A stretch of 64,000 nt of DNA from Stigmatella aurantiaca DW4/3-1 (GCF_000165485.1 NC_014623.1:9132893-9196892); one strand, 5' to 3'. Positions 17,982 through 26,759 are shown, numbered from the stretch's first letter. The notes: generated by a model from the sequence alone, not told the origin. Made by a program: numbers and translations.

Positions 17982-18251
17982 TTAGAGGTCTAGATCGGCC
18001 GGAGGCCGGCCGGAACGCTTCGCCGTCTTGAGCAGCCCGTGGAGGGCTACGGCATGATCGAGAAGTTCGATGACCGGTGGAACCGTGAGCATGACCCCAC
18101 GGGCGTCCTGGGGATCGAGTCCGTTCAGAAGGCGCTGAAGGTTCCGGCAGGCCTCCGTACAGGCGATGAGTTCAGCAGCATGATCACTCGCCGGGAACCA
18201 CGATTCATCCCGGTCAGGCTGCGCCGCATCGTAGATTCCGGTCTTCTCCAT
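17982..18251 (-). CDS. Small hypothetical protein in the tRNA-Phe island
   Basis: An 89-residue acidic soluble protein (MEKTGIYDAAQPDRDESWFP start), helical in its second half (IELLDHAVALHGLLKTAKRS). I do not recognise it. The ATG at 18251 follows AGAGAGAAACACC, an adequate ribosome site. It lies between the toxin/immunity pair and the integrase stub. Small genes of this sort often ride with phage-derived islands, but no function is suggested. Confidence 0.45.
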   Translation of the reverse strand: MEKTGIYDAAQPDRDESWFPASDHAAELIACTEACRNLQRLLNGLDPQDARGVMLTVPPVIELLDHAVALHGLLKTAKRSGRPPADLDL

Positions 18252-18373
18252 GGTGTTTCTCTCTCTAACGTCGGCACCGGGGGTTTCCCAAGAAGGGAAC
18301 ATTGGTGCGCTCTACGCCTCCAAGTGGGGAAGAGGACGCCAGAAACCAAGAGTGCCTGGCACCAGGAGCCCAT

Positions 18374-18499
18374 GTTGTAGTTTTCCGGGTCGGCCTCGAA
18401 CCGCTTGAGTTGCTCCATGGCCGCTCGGAGCGTGCTGGCCCGGGTGCTGATCTTGTAGTTCCGCCCGTTGATCATCCGGCGGATGACGTAGACCTCCAT
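18374..18499 (-). pseudogene. Phage-type integrase, N-terminal stub
   Basis: From ATG 18499 the minus strand reads MEVYVIRRMINGRNYKIST and then LRAAMEQLKRFEADPENYN, which looks like the arm-binding N-terminal domain of a tyrosine recombinase. After about 42 codons the similarity stops and no catalytic domain (R...HxxR...Y) follows. It sits about 130 bases downstream of the tRNA-Phe 3' end, the usual place for an integrase of a tRNA-targeting phage or island. I infer a deletion that removed the rest. Confidence 0.5.
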
Positions 18500-18569
18500 C
18501 GTCCTCGACCTTCACAGGGGAGAACGTGCGGGTGGGTTGACCGTATTTTCCCCACGGCGCTCAGCGGGC

Positions 18570-18606
18570 AAAAAAAGAAGGGCCTCGAACCGGAGTTCAA
18601 GGCCCT
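18570..18606 (-). terminator. Rho-independent terminator of tRNA-Phe
   Basis: On the minus strand AGGGCCT ... AGGCCCT form the stem, extended inward by GAAC/GTTC, and are followed by TTCTTTTTTT. It lies about 20 bases beyond the tRNA 3' end. Confidence 0.9.
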
Positions 18607-18626
18607 GAAATCTCTTCGAATTTCTG

Positions 18627-18699
18627 TGCCCAGGGGCGGAATCGAACCACCGACACGGGGATTTTCAGTCCCCTGCTCTACCGACTGAGCTACCTGGGC
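18627..18699 (-). tRNA. tRNA-Phe (GAA)
   Basis: The minus strand folds into a standard cloverleaf of 73 bases: acceptor GCCCAGG/CCTGGGC with discriminator A, D-arm GCTC...GAGC, anticodon stem GGGGA/TCCCC around the loop CTGAAAA (anticodon GAA), T-arm with GGTTCGATTCC. CCA is not encoded. A strong terminator follows. The block of mobile and toxin genes on its 3' side suggests use as an integration site. Confidence 0.97.
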
Positions 18700-18896
18700 G
18701 AACGGCCGCTGCGAGAAGCAGCGCCGATTTACGAGGACTCCTCGGTCCCGTCAAGCCCGTTCTCGCCCTTCCCTCTTCGCCCCCCCTTCCGCCTGGCCGC
18801 CTGCCCCCCCTTCCCGCCTTGGCGGAAGCCGCGTACTCCCTGTGCCAGGAAGTCTCGTCCCGGACATCAGAGGAGCCCCCCTTTGGCGAGGTTCGT

Positions 18897-19793
18897 GTGA
18901 GCTGGCTCAACTACCACCACCTGCTCTACTTCTGGACCGTGGCCCGCGCGGGCTCCCTCGCCAAGGCCGGCGAGGAGCTCCACCTCGCCCAGCCCACCAT
19001 CAGCAGCCAGATCAAGCTCCTCGAGGAGTCCCTTGGCCACAAGCTCTTCGAGCGCCAGGGCCGCAAGCTCGTCCTCACCGACGTCGGCCGCACCGTCATG
19101 CGCTACGCCGATGAAATCTTCCGCCTCGGCAATGAGCTGAAGAACGTCGTCGGCGGCCTCCCCCCGGGCCAGCAGCTCCGCCTGCACGTGGGCGTCGCCG
19201 ACGTCCTGCCCAAGGTCGTCGCCGAGCGTCTGCTCCAGCCCGCCCTCGACGCAGGCCCCCTGCGCCTGGTGTGCCGGGAGGGCCCCCTGCCCCAGCTCCT
19301 CTCCGCGCTCGCCCTGCACGAACTCGACGTCGTGCTCGCCGATGCCCCCAGCCACGAGCCCGTCAGCGTCCGGACCTTCAACCACCTGCTGGGCAAGTGT
19401 GGCGTCTCCTTCTTCGCGGCCGCCCCCCATGCCTATCTGCGGAAGGACTTTCCCCGCTCCCTGGACGGCGCCCCCATGCTCCTCTCCTCCGAGACCAGCT
19501 CCATCCGCCAGGCCCTGGACCGGTGGTTCGAGACCCAAGGCGTTCACCCCTCCGTCGCCGGCGACTTCGACGACAGTGCCCTCCTCATGGCCTTTGGCCA
19601 GCGCGGGCTCGGCGTCTTCGCCATGCCCTCTGCCATCGAGTCCGAGATCGTCCGCCAGTTCGACGTGTCCGTCGTCGGCCGCACCCAGGAAGTCGAGTCC
19701 TGCTTCTACGCCATCACCGTGGAGCGCAAGCTGCGCCACCCCGCCGTCGTCGCCATCGCCGAGGCCGCCCGCTCGAGCCTCTTCGGCACCTGA
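18897..19793 (+). CDS. NhaR-type LysR-family transcriptional regulator
   Basis: A 298-residue DNA-binding regulator. The N-terminal winged helix (LNYHHLLYFWTVARAGSLAK, AQPTISSQIKLLEE) is very close to NhaR, which senses Na+ and activates sodium/proton antiporter genes in enterobacteria; the rest is a LysR effector domain (RLHVGVADVLPK...). The GTG at 18897, with GGCGAGG just upstream, gives the usual NhaR start and is preferred to an ATG 78 bases earlier. No antiporter gene is nearby, so its target and ligand here are unknown. It converges with the amidohydrolase gene, the two stops being 15 bases apart. Confidence 0.92.
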   Translation: MSWLNYHHLLYFWTVARAGSLAKAGEELHLAQPTISSQIKLLEESLGHKLFERQGRKLVLTDVGRTVMRYADEIFRLGNELKNVVGGLPPGQQLRLHVGVADVLPKVVAERLLQPALDAGPLRLVCREGPLPQLLSALALHELDVVLADAPSHEPVSVRTFNHLLGKCGVSFFAAAPHAYLRKDFPRSLDGAPMLLSSETSSIRQALDRWFETQGVHPSVAGDFDDSALLMAFGQRGLGVFAMPSAIESEIVRQFDVSVVGRTQEVESCFYAITVERKLRHPAVVAIAEAARSSLFGT

Positions 19794-19808
19794 CCCCCCA
19801 GGCCGCGT

Positions 19809-21395
19809 TCAGGCCCGGAAGACCTCGACCCCCGCCACCACGGTGGCCAGCACCCGGGCATCCAGCAGCGCCCGGGCCTCCCCCTCCACCGGATCCACCG
19901 AGAGCGCCACGAAGTCCGCGTCCATCCCAGGCATGAGCCGCCCGCGCCGCCCCTCCGCGAACGAGGCCCACGCGGCCCCCCCCGTGAAGCCTTCCAGGGC
20001 CTCCTCGGCCGTGAGCCGCTCGTGGGGCCACCAGCCTCCCTCGGGCTGGCCCGCCGCGTCCTGCCGCGTCCGCGCCGCGTACAGCCCCGCCAGCACGTCC
20101 GGGTTCTCGATGGGAAAGTCACTGCCCAGCGCCAGGCACGCCCCTGCGTCCTTCAGGCTGCGCCAAGCGTAGGCTCCCGCCAGCCGCTCCCGGCCGAGCC
20201 TCGCCTCCGCCCACCCCATGTCGCTCGTGGCATGCGTGGGCTGCACGCTGGCCACCAGCCCCGCCGCCCCCAGCCGCTGGATGTCCTCCCGCCGGAGGAT
20301 CTGCGCGTGCTCCACCCGGTGGCGCAGGCCCCGCGTCCCCGTCTCCTCCGCGCACTTGAGCAGCACCTCCACCACCAGCGTGTTCGCCCGATCCCCGATG
20401 GCGTGAATGCACACCTGGAAGCCCCGCGCCATGAAGGCCCTCGCCCGCGCCTCCAGCTCCTGGGGCGACAGCAGCAACAGGCCCCGCTGCCCGGGCTCGT
20501 CGCTGTAGGGCGCGTGCAGCGCCGCCCCCCGCGAGCCGAGCGCCCCATCCGCCAGCAGCTTCACCCCGCGCATCGTCAACATCCGCCCCTCGTGGGGCCC
20601 CTGCTCCAGGTACGCGTGGCGCTGCGCCCCCTGACCGGCCGCCATCGCGTACACCCGCAGCGGCAGTTGTCCCGCCGCGTCCCACTCCCGCAGCGTTTGG
20701 AAGGACTCCAGGTCCATCCCCGCGTCGTGCACCCCCGTCAGCCCCACCTGGGCACAGCGCTCCAGCGCCACCCGCAGCCGCGTCTCCCGTTGCGCATTCG
20801 TGGGCTCGGGGAGCACCGCGGTCACCAGGTCCATCGCGTTGTCGATGAGCACCCCGGTGGGCTCTCCCGCGGCGTCCCGGACGATGAGGCCCCCGTCCGG
20901 ATCCACCGTCTCCCGGCCGATGCCCGCCCGCCGCAGCGCCTCCCCATTCACCCACGAGGCATGGTGGTCCACCCGCGTGAGGCACACGGGCGTCGAGGCA
21001 AAGCGCGCATCCAGCTCGGCCCGGCCTGGAAACGCCCGCCCCGGCCACGCGTTCTGGTCCCAGCCCTTGCCCAGCAACCAGTCCCCCTGGAAGCAGGTGT
21101 CCGGCGCGGCCTCCAACCGCCGCACCACCTCCTGCACCGAGGCAGCCCCCTCCAGCCGCGCCGTCGTCAGGCTGAGTCCCAGGCCCGCGAGGTGGGCATG
21201 GGCATCCACCAGCCCCGGGACGAGGATGGCCGCGCCCAGGTCCACTTCCCGGGCGTCCGGGCCCGCCGCGGCCCGCACCTCGGCCCGGGAGCCTACCGCG
21301 AGCACCTTGTCCCCCCTCACGGCCAGGGCTTGGGCCACGGGCCGGGCTGCATCGAGGGTCCGCACTCGCTCCGCGACATAGAGGGTCGTCTTCAC
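19809..21395 (-). CDS. YtcJ-type amidohydrolase
   Basis: A 528-residue metal-dependent hydrolase of the amidohydrolase superfamily. The first metal motif is HAHL (in VPGLVDAHAHLAGLGLSL, near residue 67); the lysine/histidine region and the late aspartate (LALGSDFPIENPD) are present, as is the N- and C-terminal beta-sandwich (VRGDKVLAVG; FVALSVDPVEGEA). The closest known group (YtcJ/NfdA-like) hydrolyses N-substituted amides and formamides; the substrate here is unknown. No signal peptide, so it is cytoplasmic. The small lipoprotein gene on the same strand ends 17 bases upstream. Confidence 0.92.
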   Translation of the reverse strand: MKTTLYVAERVRTLDAARPVAQALAVRGDKVLAVGSRAEVRAAAGPDAREVDLGAAILVPGLVDAHAHLAGLGLSLTTARLEGAASVQEVVRRLEAAPDTCFQGDWLLGKGWDQNAWPGRAFPGRAELDARFASTPVCLTRVDHHASWVNGEALRRAGIGRETVDPDGGLIVRDAAGEPTGVLIDNAMDLVTAVLPEPTNAQRETRLRVALERCAQVGLTGVHDAGMDLESFQTLREWDAAGQLPLRVYAMAAGQGAQRHAYLEQGPHEGRMLTMRGVKLLADGALGSRGAALHAPYSDEPGQRGLLLLSPQELEARARAFMARGFQVCIHAIGDRANTLVVEVLLKCAEETGTRGLRHRVEHAQILRREDIQRLGAAGLVASVQPTHATSDMGWAEARLGRERLAGAYAWRSLKDAGACLALGSDFPIENPDVLAGLYAARTRQDAAGQPEGGWWPHERLTAEEALEGFTGGAAWASFAEGRRGRLMPGMDADFVALSVDPVEGEARALLDARVLATVVAGVEVFRA

Positions 21396-21412
21396 CCGGC
21401 GCAGTCTGCTCC

Positions 21413-21607
21413 TTAAGGGGTGCCGCCGTCTTCTGGGGGCGCGGTGATGGGCTCCGCGGGCCCCGCGGTCTCCGAGGGCACGCTCTGGACGGGCTCCGGG
21501 CCCACCGCATCGATGGGCATCTGGTTCTCCGTCCCAGGCGGCTGGGTCGTACGGCAGGCAGAGGCAGCGGTGACCAGGCAGGCGGCAATGAGCACGAGAC
21601 GGCGCAT
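21413..21607 (-). CDS. Small lipoprotein
   Basis: A 64-residue protein from ATG 21607 with AGGGAG upstream. MRRLVLIAACLVTAASAC is a clear lipoprotein signal; the mature part is short and rich in P, E and T, with no fold visible. It precedes the amidohydrolase gene by 17 bases and may be co-transcribed. No function can be given. Confidence 0.75.
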   Translation of the reverse strand: MRRLVLIAACLVTAASACRTTQPPGTENQMPIDAVGPEPVQSVPSETAGPAEPITAPPEDGGTP

Positions 21608-21705
21608 GGATTCTCCCTTGAGAGGTCCGCGGACCCTAGGGAGCGCCCCCGGGCAGGGCAACCCGCTTGGCCTGCATCCGTTCTCCATCGAATGCCCCGA
21701 GCCTC

Positions 21706-22197
21706 TTATTCGGGCCCCCTCGCGGAAGGCGCGGCGTCCTCCTCGAAGAGCTCCTGCTTCTCCAGCCACATGGCCCGGCGGCTGAGCCTCAGCGAGGCCA
21801 TCGCGTAGAGGGCGATGCCTCCCAGGAGGATGACCCCCAGGGAGAAGGACACCACGGGCGCCACCTCGGGCACCCCGAAGCGCCGCTGGAGCAGGTACAG
21901 CAGCGACGTCACCACGAAGGACAGGATCGCCGCGTAGTCCAGCAGCAGCGCCCGGGCCAGCAGTGCATGCCGCCGGTCCATGATGGCCACCTCCTGGCGC
22001 AGCACCCCGCGCCGCCGGTGCCCCTCGGGCAGCGTCCGCCACTCGCGCACCATGTCCCGCATGCGCGTGGTGACCCGGGCCACCTGGTTGTCCAGCCCCG
22101 TCGCCAGGATGCCGCACCCGGACACCATCACCGCGGGGGTCACCGCCGCGCCGATGACCCGGATGGAGGAGACGTCGACGCCCAGGGTTCCGTCCAT
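21706..22197 (-). CDS. DUF2721-like membrane protein
   Basis: A 163-residue integral membrane protein with one hydrophobic segment near the N-terminus and two near residues 85-140 (AALLLDYAAILSFVVTSLLY-like and VVSFSLGVILLGGIALYAMA). The central RVTTRMRDMVREWRTL and LRQEVAIMDRRHALLARALL blocks match the DUF2721 family of small membrane proteins, whose function is unknown. The start at 22197 keeps the family start; a longer frame upstream would cover the divergent promoter of the MerR-type gene. It is transcribed away from that gene. Confidence 0.75.
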   Translation of the reverse strand: MDGTLGVDVSSIRVIGAAVTPAVMVSGCGILATGLDNQVARVTTRMRDMVREWRTLPEGHRRRGVLRQEVAIMDRRHALLARALLLDYAAILSFVVTSLLYLLQRRFGVPEVAPVVSFSLGVILLGGIALYAMASLRLSRRAMWLEKQELFEEDAAPSARGPE

Positions 22198-22270
22198 GCC
22201 CTCTGTCTCCCACTCCCCCTCCCCCCGCCGCAAGCGGACCCGCCAGTGGCACATTCCGCCCACTGTCATC

Positions 22271-22299
22271 TTGACACTTCGACTGTCGAGTCTTACAGT
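22271..22299 (+). promoter_or_regulatory. Sigma-70-type promoter with internal dyad for the MerR-type gene
   Basis: TTGACA (22271-22276), 17 bases, TACAGT (22294-22299). Between the boxes lies the perfect dyad TCGAC-T-GTCGA (22279-22289), where a MerR-type repressor/activator would bind. The start codon at 22307 is only 7 bases past the -10, so the message is probably leaderless. Confidence 0.7.
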
Positions 22300-22306
22300 C
22301 TGTTTT

Positions 22307-22798
22307 GTGAGCACGACCAAGGCACAGAGCGAATGGAAGCTGGCGGAGCTGGCCGCCGCGGTGGGCGTCTCGCCGCGGACGGTGCGCTACTACGTCCAGC
22401 GCGGGCTGCTCCCCGCCCCTCCGTTCCGGGGTCCGGACACGGTGTATGGCGAGGAGCATCTGGTGCGGCTCAAGGCCATCCGCGTCCTCCAGGCCCGCTT
22501 CCTTCCGCTGGATGCGATCCAGGCGGAGCTGGCACGCCTGAGCCCCGAAGCGCTGCGGGGGCTGGCCGAGGCCGAGCTGCCCACGGCCCTCCTGCCTCCT
22601 CCGGTTCCTCCGGAACCGGTCCTCCCCCCAGCGGTGTCCATCCCGGGCCCCTCGGGCGGGCAGGCGGCGGCCAAGGGCTACCAACGGTGGGAGCTGGCAC
22701 CGGGGTTGGAATTGCACCTGTCGAACTCGGCGGACGAGAAAACCCGCGCGCTGGCGGAACGGATGCGCGCCCTCATCGAACAAGCGGAAGGACGGTAA
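22307..22798 (+). CDS. MerR-type transcriptional regulator
   Basis: A 163-residue DNA-binding protein. The N-terminal winged helix WKLAELAAAVGVSPRTVRYY with VQRGLLPAPPFRG is typical of the MerR superfamily. The effector half is short, proline-rich (about 95-120) and has a small C-terminal helix; no metal-binding cysteines are seen. GTG 22307 is the likely start because a strong promoter ends 7 bases upstream, leaving no room for a ribosome site. The VIT/VWA gene follows after 6 bases, so this protein probably controls that operon and itself, acting at the dyad between the promoter boxes. Confidence 0.88.
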   Translation: MSTTKAQSEWKLAELAAAVGVSPRTVRYYVQRGLLPAPPFRGPDTVYGEEHLVRLKAIRVLQARFLPLDAIQAELARLSPEALRGLAEAELPTALLPPPVPPEPVLPPAVSIPGPSGGQAAAKGYQRWELAPGLELHLSNSADEKTRALAERMRALIEQAEGR

Positions 22799-22804
22799 GG
22801 CCAG

Positions 22805-25450
22805 ATGAAGACTGCGCTGACAGGCTGTGAGCCAAGCGGGCTGTACACCCGTGAAGGAGCGAAGGTCCCGCTGCAAGGGGTGGAAGTCACCGGAGAGCTG
22901 CTCGGGGGCCATGCGCGGGTGCGCGTCCGCCAGCGCTACCTCAACACCGAGCGCCGGCCCGTGGAAGCCGTCTATGTCTTCCCCCTGCCCTCGGACGGGA
23001 CGCTCACTGGATTCAGCATGGAGTGCAACGGCCGCCGCCTCCAGGGCGTGGTGAAGGAGCGCGAGGAGGCCTTCCGCACGTACGACGACGCCATCACCGA
23101 GGGCCACGGCGCCGCGCTGCTCGACCAGGAGCGCTCCAACGTCTTCACCGCCCAGGTGGGCAACCTGCTGCCGGATGAGGAGACGTGGGTGGAGGTGGAG
23201 TTCCTCCAGGCCATCCAGGTGGAGGAGGGCAGCGTGCGGTGGATGTTGCCCACGCTGGTGGCGCCCCGCTACATCCCGGGCACGCCCCAGGGAGACCGCA
23301 CCGCGCACGGCACGGCCTCCCCCACCCAGCGCGTTCCGGACGCGGACCGCATCACCCCGCCCATCGGCGCCGTGGGCTACGGGCTGAAGATCGACCTGCG
23401 GGTGGACCTGGGCCGGGAGGTGGTGGTGGAGAGCCCCTCCCATGCGCTGACCTTGAACAAGGAGGGGCACCAGGTGCGCGTGTCGTTCGCGCGCAACGAG
23501 GTGGCGCTGGACCGGGACTTTGTCCTCACCGTGCGCAGCCCGGACACGAGCGCCTCGCTCACCCCGCTGGTGACCCATCGCCTGGGCGAGAAGCCGGGCA
23601 CCTTCGCCCTCACCGTGGTGCCCGACCTGCTGGGCCTGGCAACGGGCCCCAAGCGCCAGGAGGTGGTGTTCGTGGTGGACACCTCCGGCTCCATGGAGGG
23701 CGAGAGCTTGCCTCAGGCCCAGGGCGCCCTCCGGCTGTGTCTGCGCCACCTGCGCGAGGGGGACCGCTTCAACATCATCGCCTTCGACACCTCCTTCCAG
23801 AGCTTCGCCCCGCAGCCGGCCGTCTTCACGCAGAAGACCCTGGAGCAGGCGGACCGGTGGGTGGCCGCGCTGAGGGCCAACGGCGGCACGGAGCTGCTCC
23901 AGCCCATGCTGGCGGCCGTGCAGGCCGCGCCCGAGGGGGTCGTGGTGCTGCTCACGGACGGACAGGTGGGCAACGAGGCGGAGATCCTCCAGGCGGTGCT
24001 CCGCGCCCGGAAGACGGCGCGCATCTACTCGTTCGGCATCGGCACCAACGTGAGCGACGCGCTGCTCAAGGACATGGCGCGGCAGACGGACGGCGCGGTG
24101 GAGTTCATCCACCCGGGCGAGCGCATTGACGACAAGGTCGTGGCGCAGTTCTCCCGGGCGCTCGCGCCGCGCATCACGGAGCTGCAAGCCCACTTCGAGG
24201 GCGTGGAGGGCACGGAGCTGGCTCCGGCCGAGCTGCCGGCCCTGGTGGACGCCGTACCTTGGACGCTGCTGGGCCGCTACACCACGCCCGGCCGGGGCAA
24301 GGTGACGCTCAAGGGCCGCTCGGGCGCCGAGCCCTTCGTCCTCAGTGTCCCGGTGGACTTTCCGGCCGTCTCGGACCGGCCCGCGGTGGAGAAGCTGTGG
24401 GCCGCCGAGCGCATCCGCGGGTGGGAGTCCGCCGAGCTCGACGGCCGCCGCGCGCAGCGGATGAAGGAGCGCATCGTCCAGCTCGCCGTCGAGCACCAGC
24501 TCGTCACCCGCCACACCTCCTTCGTCGTGGTGGAGGAGCGCACCGGGGAGCGCCGCGCCTCCGGACAGCCCGAGACGCGGGTCGTTCCCGTCAACGCACC
24601 GGCCGGCTGGGCCATGTTCGATACGGCCAGTCAGAAGGAGCGCCGGGATGGCGCGCTGCCACCGCCTCCGCACGGGGCGCCCATGGCCCCCGCGGCCGCC
24701 GCCCCCGCCTCCGCCGTGACCAGGAGCCGCATGGCCAGCGCCGGGGGGCCGGGGAGCATTCCCAAGCCGGCCCCTGCCCAGGCCCAGGAGAGGTCGCTCG
24801 ACGTCGACGACGAGGCCGCGGACTCCTTCTTCCTGGAGGCCCCCGCCAAGGCGGAGATGGCGCCTACACCCGGTCCCCTGAAGAACACAGGCGCCTTCCC
24901 CGTGCCGCCGCCTCCCCCCGCGCCCGCCCCCGCCAAGAGGAAGAAGGGAGGCCTGTTCCAAAACCTCCTCGGAAGGCACGAAGAGGAGTCCCTGAAGAAG
25001 GACTTCGCGTCAGAGGTCGCGAGGGCAGCCCCTGAGCCGGAACCTCGCGGCGGCGAGGACGCCACCACGCTGCTGTCCCGCCAGCTCGCCAGCGGGTTGT
25101 GGGATGGCGCGGGCCCGGGCACGGAGGCGGTGCGTCAGGCCCGTGCCACCGCGCTCGCCCTGCTGGAGTTGCTGCGTCAGGGCATCACCAGCCACCACGC
25201 GCTTCATGGCGCGCAGGTGAAGAAGGCGGTGGAGGCGCTGCTCCAGCTGAGCACGGGGCTCGCCAACGAGCCCGAGGTGGCGGAGCTCGCCCTGGGAGTC
25301 GCCTGGCTGGTGGCCGCTGGCCCCCGGACGCGCGGGCAGATCGCCCAGGCGGCCCAGCCCCTCGCGGGCCTCAGCGCGCGCCTCGGTGACGAGGCGGCCC
25401 TGCGCCAGCACGTGGACGCCCTCGCCACCCGGTGCGGGTTCTTCGCCTGA
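22805..25450 (+). CDS. VIT and von Willebrand factor A domain protein
   Basis: An 881-residue protein. Residues 10-140 form a VIT domain (PLQGVEVTGELLGGHARVRV... FPLPSDGTLTGF), as in inter-alpha-trypsin-inhibitor heavy chains; a VWA domain follows with a full MIDAS start DTSGSMEG near residue 296. The region 600-720 is low-complexity, rich in P and A, and the last 130 residues form a helical domain. No signal peptide is visible, so it may act in the cytoplasm as a metal-dependent scaffold. It sits 6 bases after the MerR-type regulator, which suggests stress-regulated expression. A large hairpin follows. Partner proteins are unknown. Confidence 0.92.
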   Translation: MKTALTGCEPSGLYTREGAKVPLQGVEVTGELLGGHARVRVRQRYLNTERRPVEAVYVFPLPSDGTLTGFSMECNGRRLQGVVKEREEAFRTYDDAITEGHGAALLDQERSNVFTAQVGNLLPDEETWVEVEFLQAIQVEEGSVRWMLPTLVAPRYIPGTPQGDRTAHGTASPTQRVPDADRITPPIGAVGYGLKIDLRVDLGREVVVESPSHALTLNKEGHQVRVSFARNEVALDRDFVLTVRSPDTSASLTPLVTHRLGEKPGTFALTVVPDLLGLATGPKRQEVVFVVDTSGSMEGESLPQAQGALRLCLRHLREGDRFNIIAFDTSFQSFAPQPAVFTQKTLEQADRWVAALRANGGTELLQPMLAAVQAAPEGVVVLLTDGQVGNEAEILQAVLRARKTARIYSFGIGTNVSDALLKDMARQTDGAVEFIHPGERIDDKVVAQFSRALAPRITELQAHFEGVEGTELAPAELPALVDAVPWTLLGRYTTPGRGKVTLKGRSGAEPFVLSVPVDFPAVSDRPAVEKLWAAERIRGWESAELDGRRAQRMKERIVQLAVEHQLVTRHTSFVVVEERTGERRASGQPETRVVPVNAPAGWAMFDTASQKERRDGALPPPPHGAPMAPAAAAPASAVTRSRMASAGGPGSIPKPAPAQAQERSLDVDDEAADSFFLEAPAKAEMAPTPGPLKNTGAFPVPPPPPAPAPAKRKKGGLFQNLLGRHEEESLKKDFASEVARAAPEPEPRGGEDATTLLSRQLASGLWDGAGPGTEAVRQARATALALLELLRQGITSHHALHGAQVKKAVEALLQLSTGLANEPEVAELALGVAWLVAAGPRTRGQIAQAAQPLAGLSARLGDEAALRQHVDALATRCGFFA

Positions 25451-25454
25451 CGAA

Positions 25455-25501
25455 AGGGCTCGGGAGGCGATCGGCGGGCTTCACCTCCCGCCCCGAGCCC
25501 T
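25455..25501 (+). terminator. Large GC hairpin after the VIT/VWA gene
   Basis: AGGGCTCGG pairs with CCGAGCCCT, with an inner GGGAGG/CCTCCC stem. No T tract follows, so intrinsic termination is not certain. Confidence 0.5.
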
Positions 25502-25594
25502 GGAGCTGCTGACACCGCTGGCCCCCCTGGGAACAGAAGACAAAAGCCATGACGGGAGGTTGACCGCGCCGGGCCCACGCCTCACGCTTCCCCC

Positions 25595-26431
25595 ATGGAG
25601 CGGCAGAATCCAGACAAGCCCGGCGTCTTTCCTCAAGCCCCCTCGCAGGAGGAATGGGATGCGATGGACGAGGCAGCGCGGGCGCGGGTGCTCAACTCCC
25701 TGCCTGGAGAGGTGACGTGGGAGGAGATGGCGCCTCCGGAAGGGGACCGCCACTTCCAAGCCAAGATTCGCGCCCTGGACGCACTCCGTGGCTACTTCAC
25801 GCGCCAGAAGCGGCGGGTGTACCTGGCGGCCGAACTGCCCGTGTACTTCCCGGCGAAGAAACGGTTCGCGCCCGATCTGTTGGCCGTGCTCGATGTGGAG
25901 ACGCACGAGCGGGACCGGTGGGTCGTCAGCGCGGAGGGCAAAGGGCTGGATTTTGTCCTCGAGGTGCACGTGGGCGGAGACCGGAAGAAGGACTCCGAGC
26001 TGAACGTGGAGCGGTATGCCCAGCTCGGCATCCCCGAGTACTTCGTTTATGACCGGGCCCGGCAACGGCTCTTCGGCTGGCGTCTGCCCGTGTCAGGGGC
26101 CAGGGCCTATATGCCCATCTTGGCGCAGCACGGGCGCTATGCCTCGGAACAGCTCGGGTTGGAACTCCAGGTCGAGGATGGACGGCTGCGCTTCTGGGCA
26201 GGCCACGCCCCCCTGCTGGAGTCCGATGAGTTCATCTCCCGCTTGGAACACCTGATGGCCGGCATCCAGCTGCGCGCGGAGGAAGAAACCCGCAGGGCGG
26301 AGGAAGAAGCCCAGCGCCGACAGGACATGGAGCATCGGCTGGCCGAAGAGACTCGGCGGCGCGAAGAGGCCGAACGGCGGCTGGCCGAGGTTCAAGCCAC
26401 CCTGGAGCGTCTGGAGAAAAATCAGCGCTGA
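25595..26431 (+). CDS. Uma2-family (DUF820) nuclease-fold protein with coiled-coil tail
   Basis: A 278-residue protein. Residues 30-200 follow the Uma2/DUF820 pattern of the PD-(D/E)XK nuclease superfamily: RFAPDLLAVLDV, FVLEVHVGGDRKKDSELN and the strongly typical YAQLGIPEYFVYDRARQRL. The last 65 residues are a highly charged coiled coil (EEETRRAEEEAQRRQDMEHR). Such proteins are numerous in myxobacteria and cyanobacteria; their targets are unknown. The start at 25595 has only a weak ribosome site. The tail suggests self-association or a partner. It converges with the DUF1232 gene. Confidence 0.85.
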   Translation: MERQNPDKPGVFPQAPSQEEWDAMDEAARARVLNSLPGEVTWEEMAPPEGDRHFQAKIRALDALRGYFTRQKRRVYLAAELPVYFPAKKRFAPDLLAVLDVETHERDRWVVSAEGKGLDFVLEVHVGGDRKKDSELNVERYAQLGIPEYFVYDRARQRLFGWRLPVSGARAYMPILAQHGRYASEQLGLELQVEDGRLRFWAGHAPLLESDEFISRLEHLMAGIQLRAEEETRRAEEEAQRRQDMEHRLAEETRRREEAERRLAEVQATLERLEKNQR

Positions 26432-26456
26432 GCGAGTCGGCCTCGGAAGGCCCTCC

Positions 26457-26759
26457 TCAGAAGGCGCCGCGTGAAGACGGCAAGCGCGGGCGCCCGTTCA
26501 AGTCCTTCGGAACTCCCTCCACGTCCGGCGCCGGCCGGTACTGCTGCACCTGGCGGACCATGTAGAAGGCCGCCGCGGACAGCACGCCGAGATCATCCAA
26601 CCAGCCCAGCAATGGCAGCACATCCGGGATCGCGTCCACGGGAGACAGGAAGTAAAGCACGGCGAACACGCCCGTGAGCTTCTTCCACAGCGGCACGCGT
26701 CCGTCGCGCAGGTATCCGAAGAAGCGAGTCCCCATCCCTCGAAGCCCAGTCACGTTCAT
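26457..26759 (-). CDS. DUF1232 (YkvA-type) small membrane protein
   Basis: A 100-residue protein with the DUF1232 signature WKKLTGVFAVLYFLSPVDAI followed by PDVLPLLGWLDDLGVL, a short membrane-associated helical hairpin. The family is widespread and of unknown function. The start at 26759 leaves 43 bases to the iron transporter genes further along the opposite end of the block. No regulatory site was seen. Confidence 0.88.
   Translation of the reverse strand: MNVTGLRGMGTRFFGYLRDGRVPLWKKLTGVFAVLYFLSPVDAIPDVLPLLGWLDDLGVLSAAAFYMVRQVQQYRPAPDVEGVPKDLNGRPRLPSSRGAF

Noticed and set aside
18125-18499. An intact integrase
   Set aside because: Only the first 42 codons resemble a tyrosine recombinase; no catalytic residues follow.
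21413-24979. A 1188-codon open frame antisense to the VIT/VWA gene
   Set aside because: It arises from the GC-rich third positions of the real plus-strand genes; only its last 64 codons are a real small lipoprotein.
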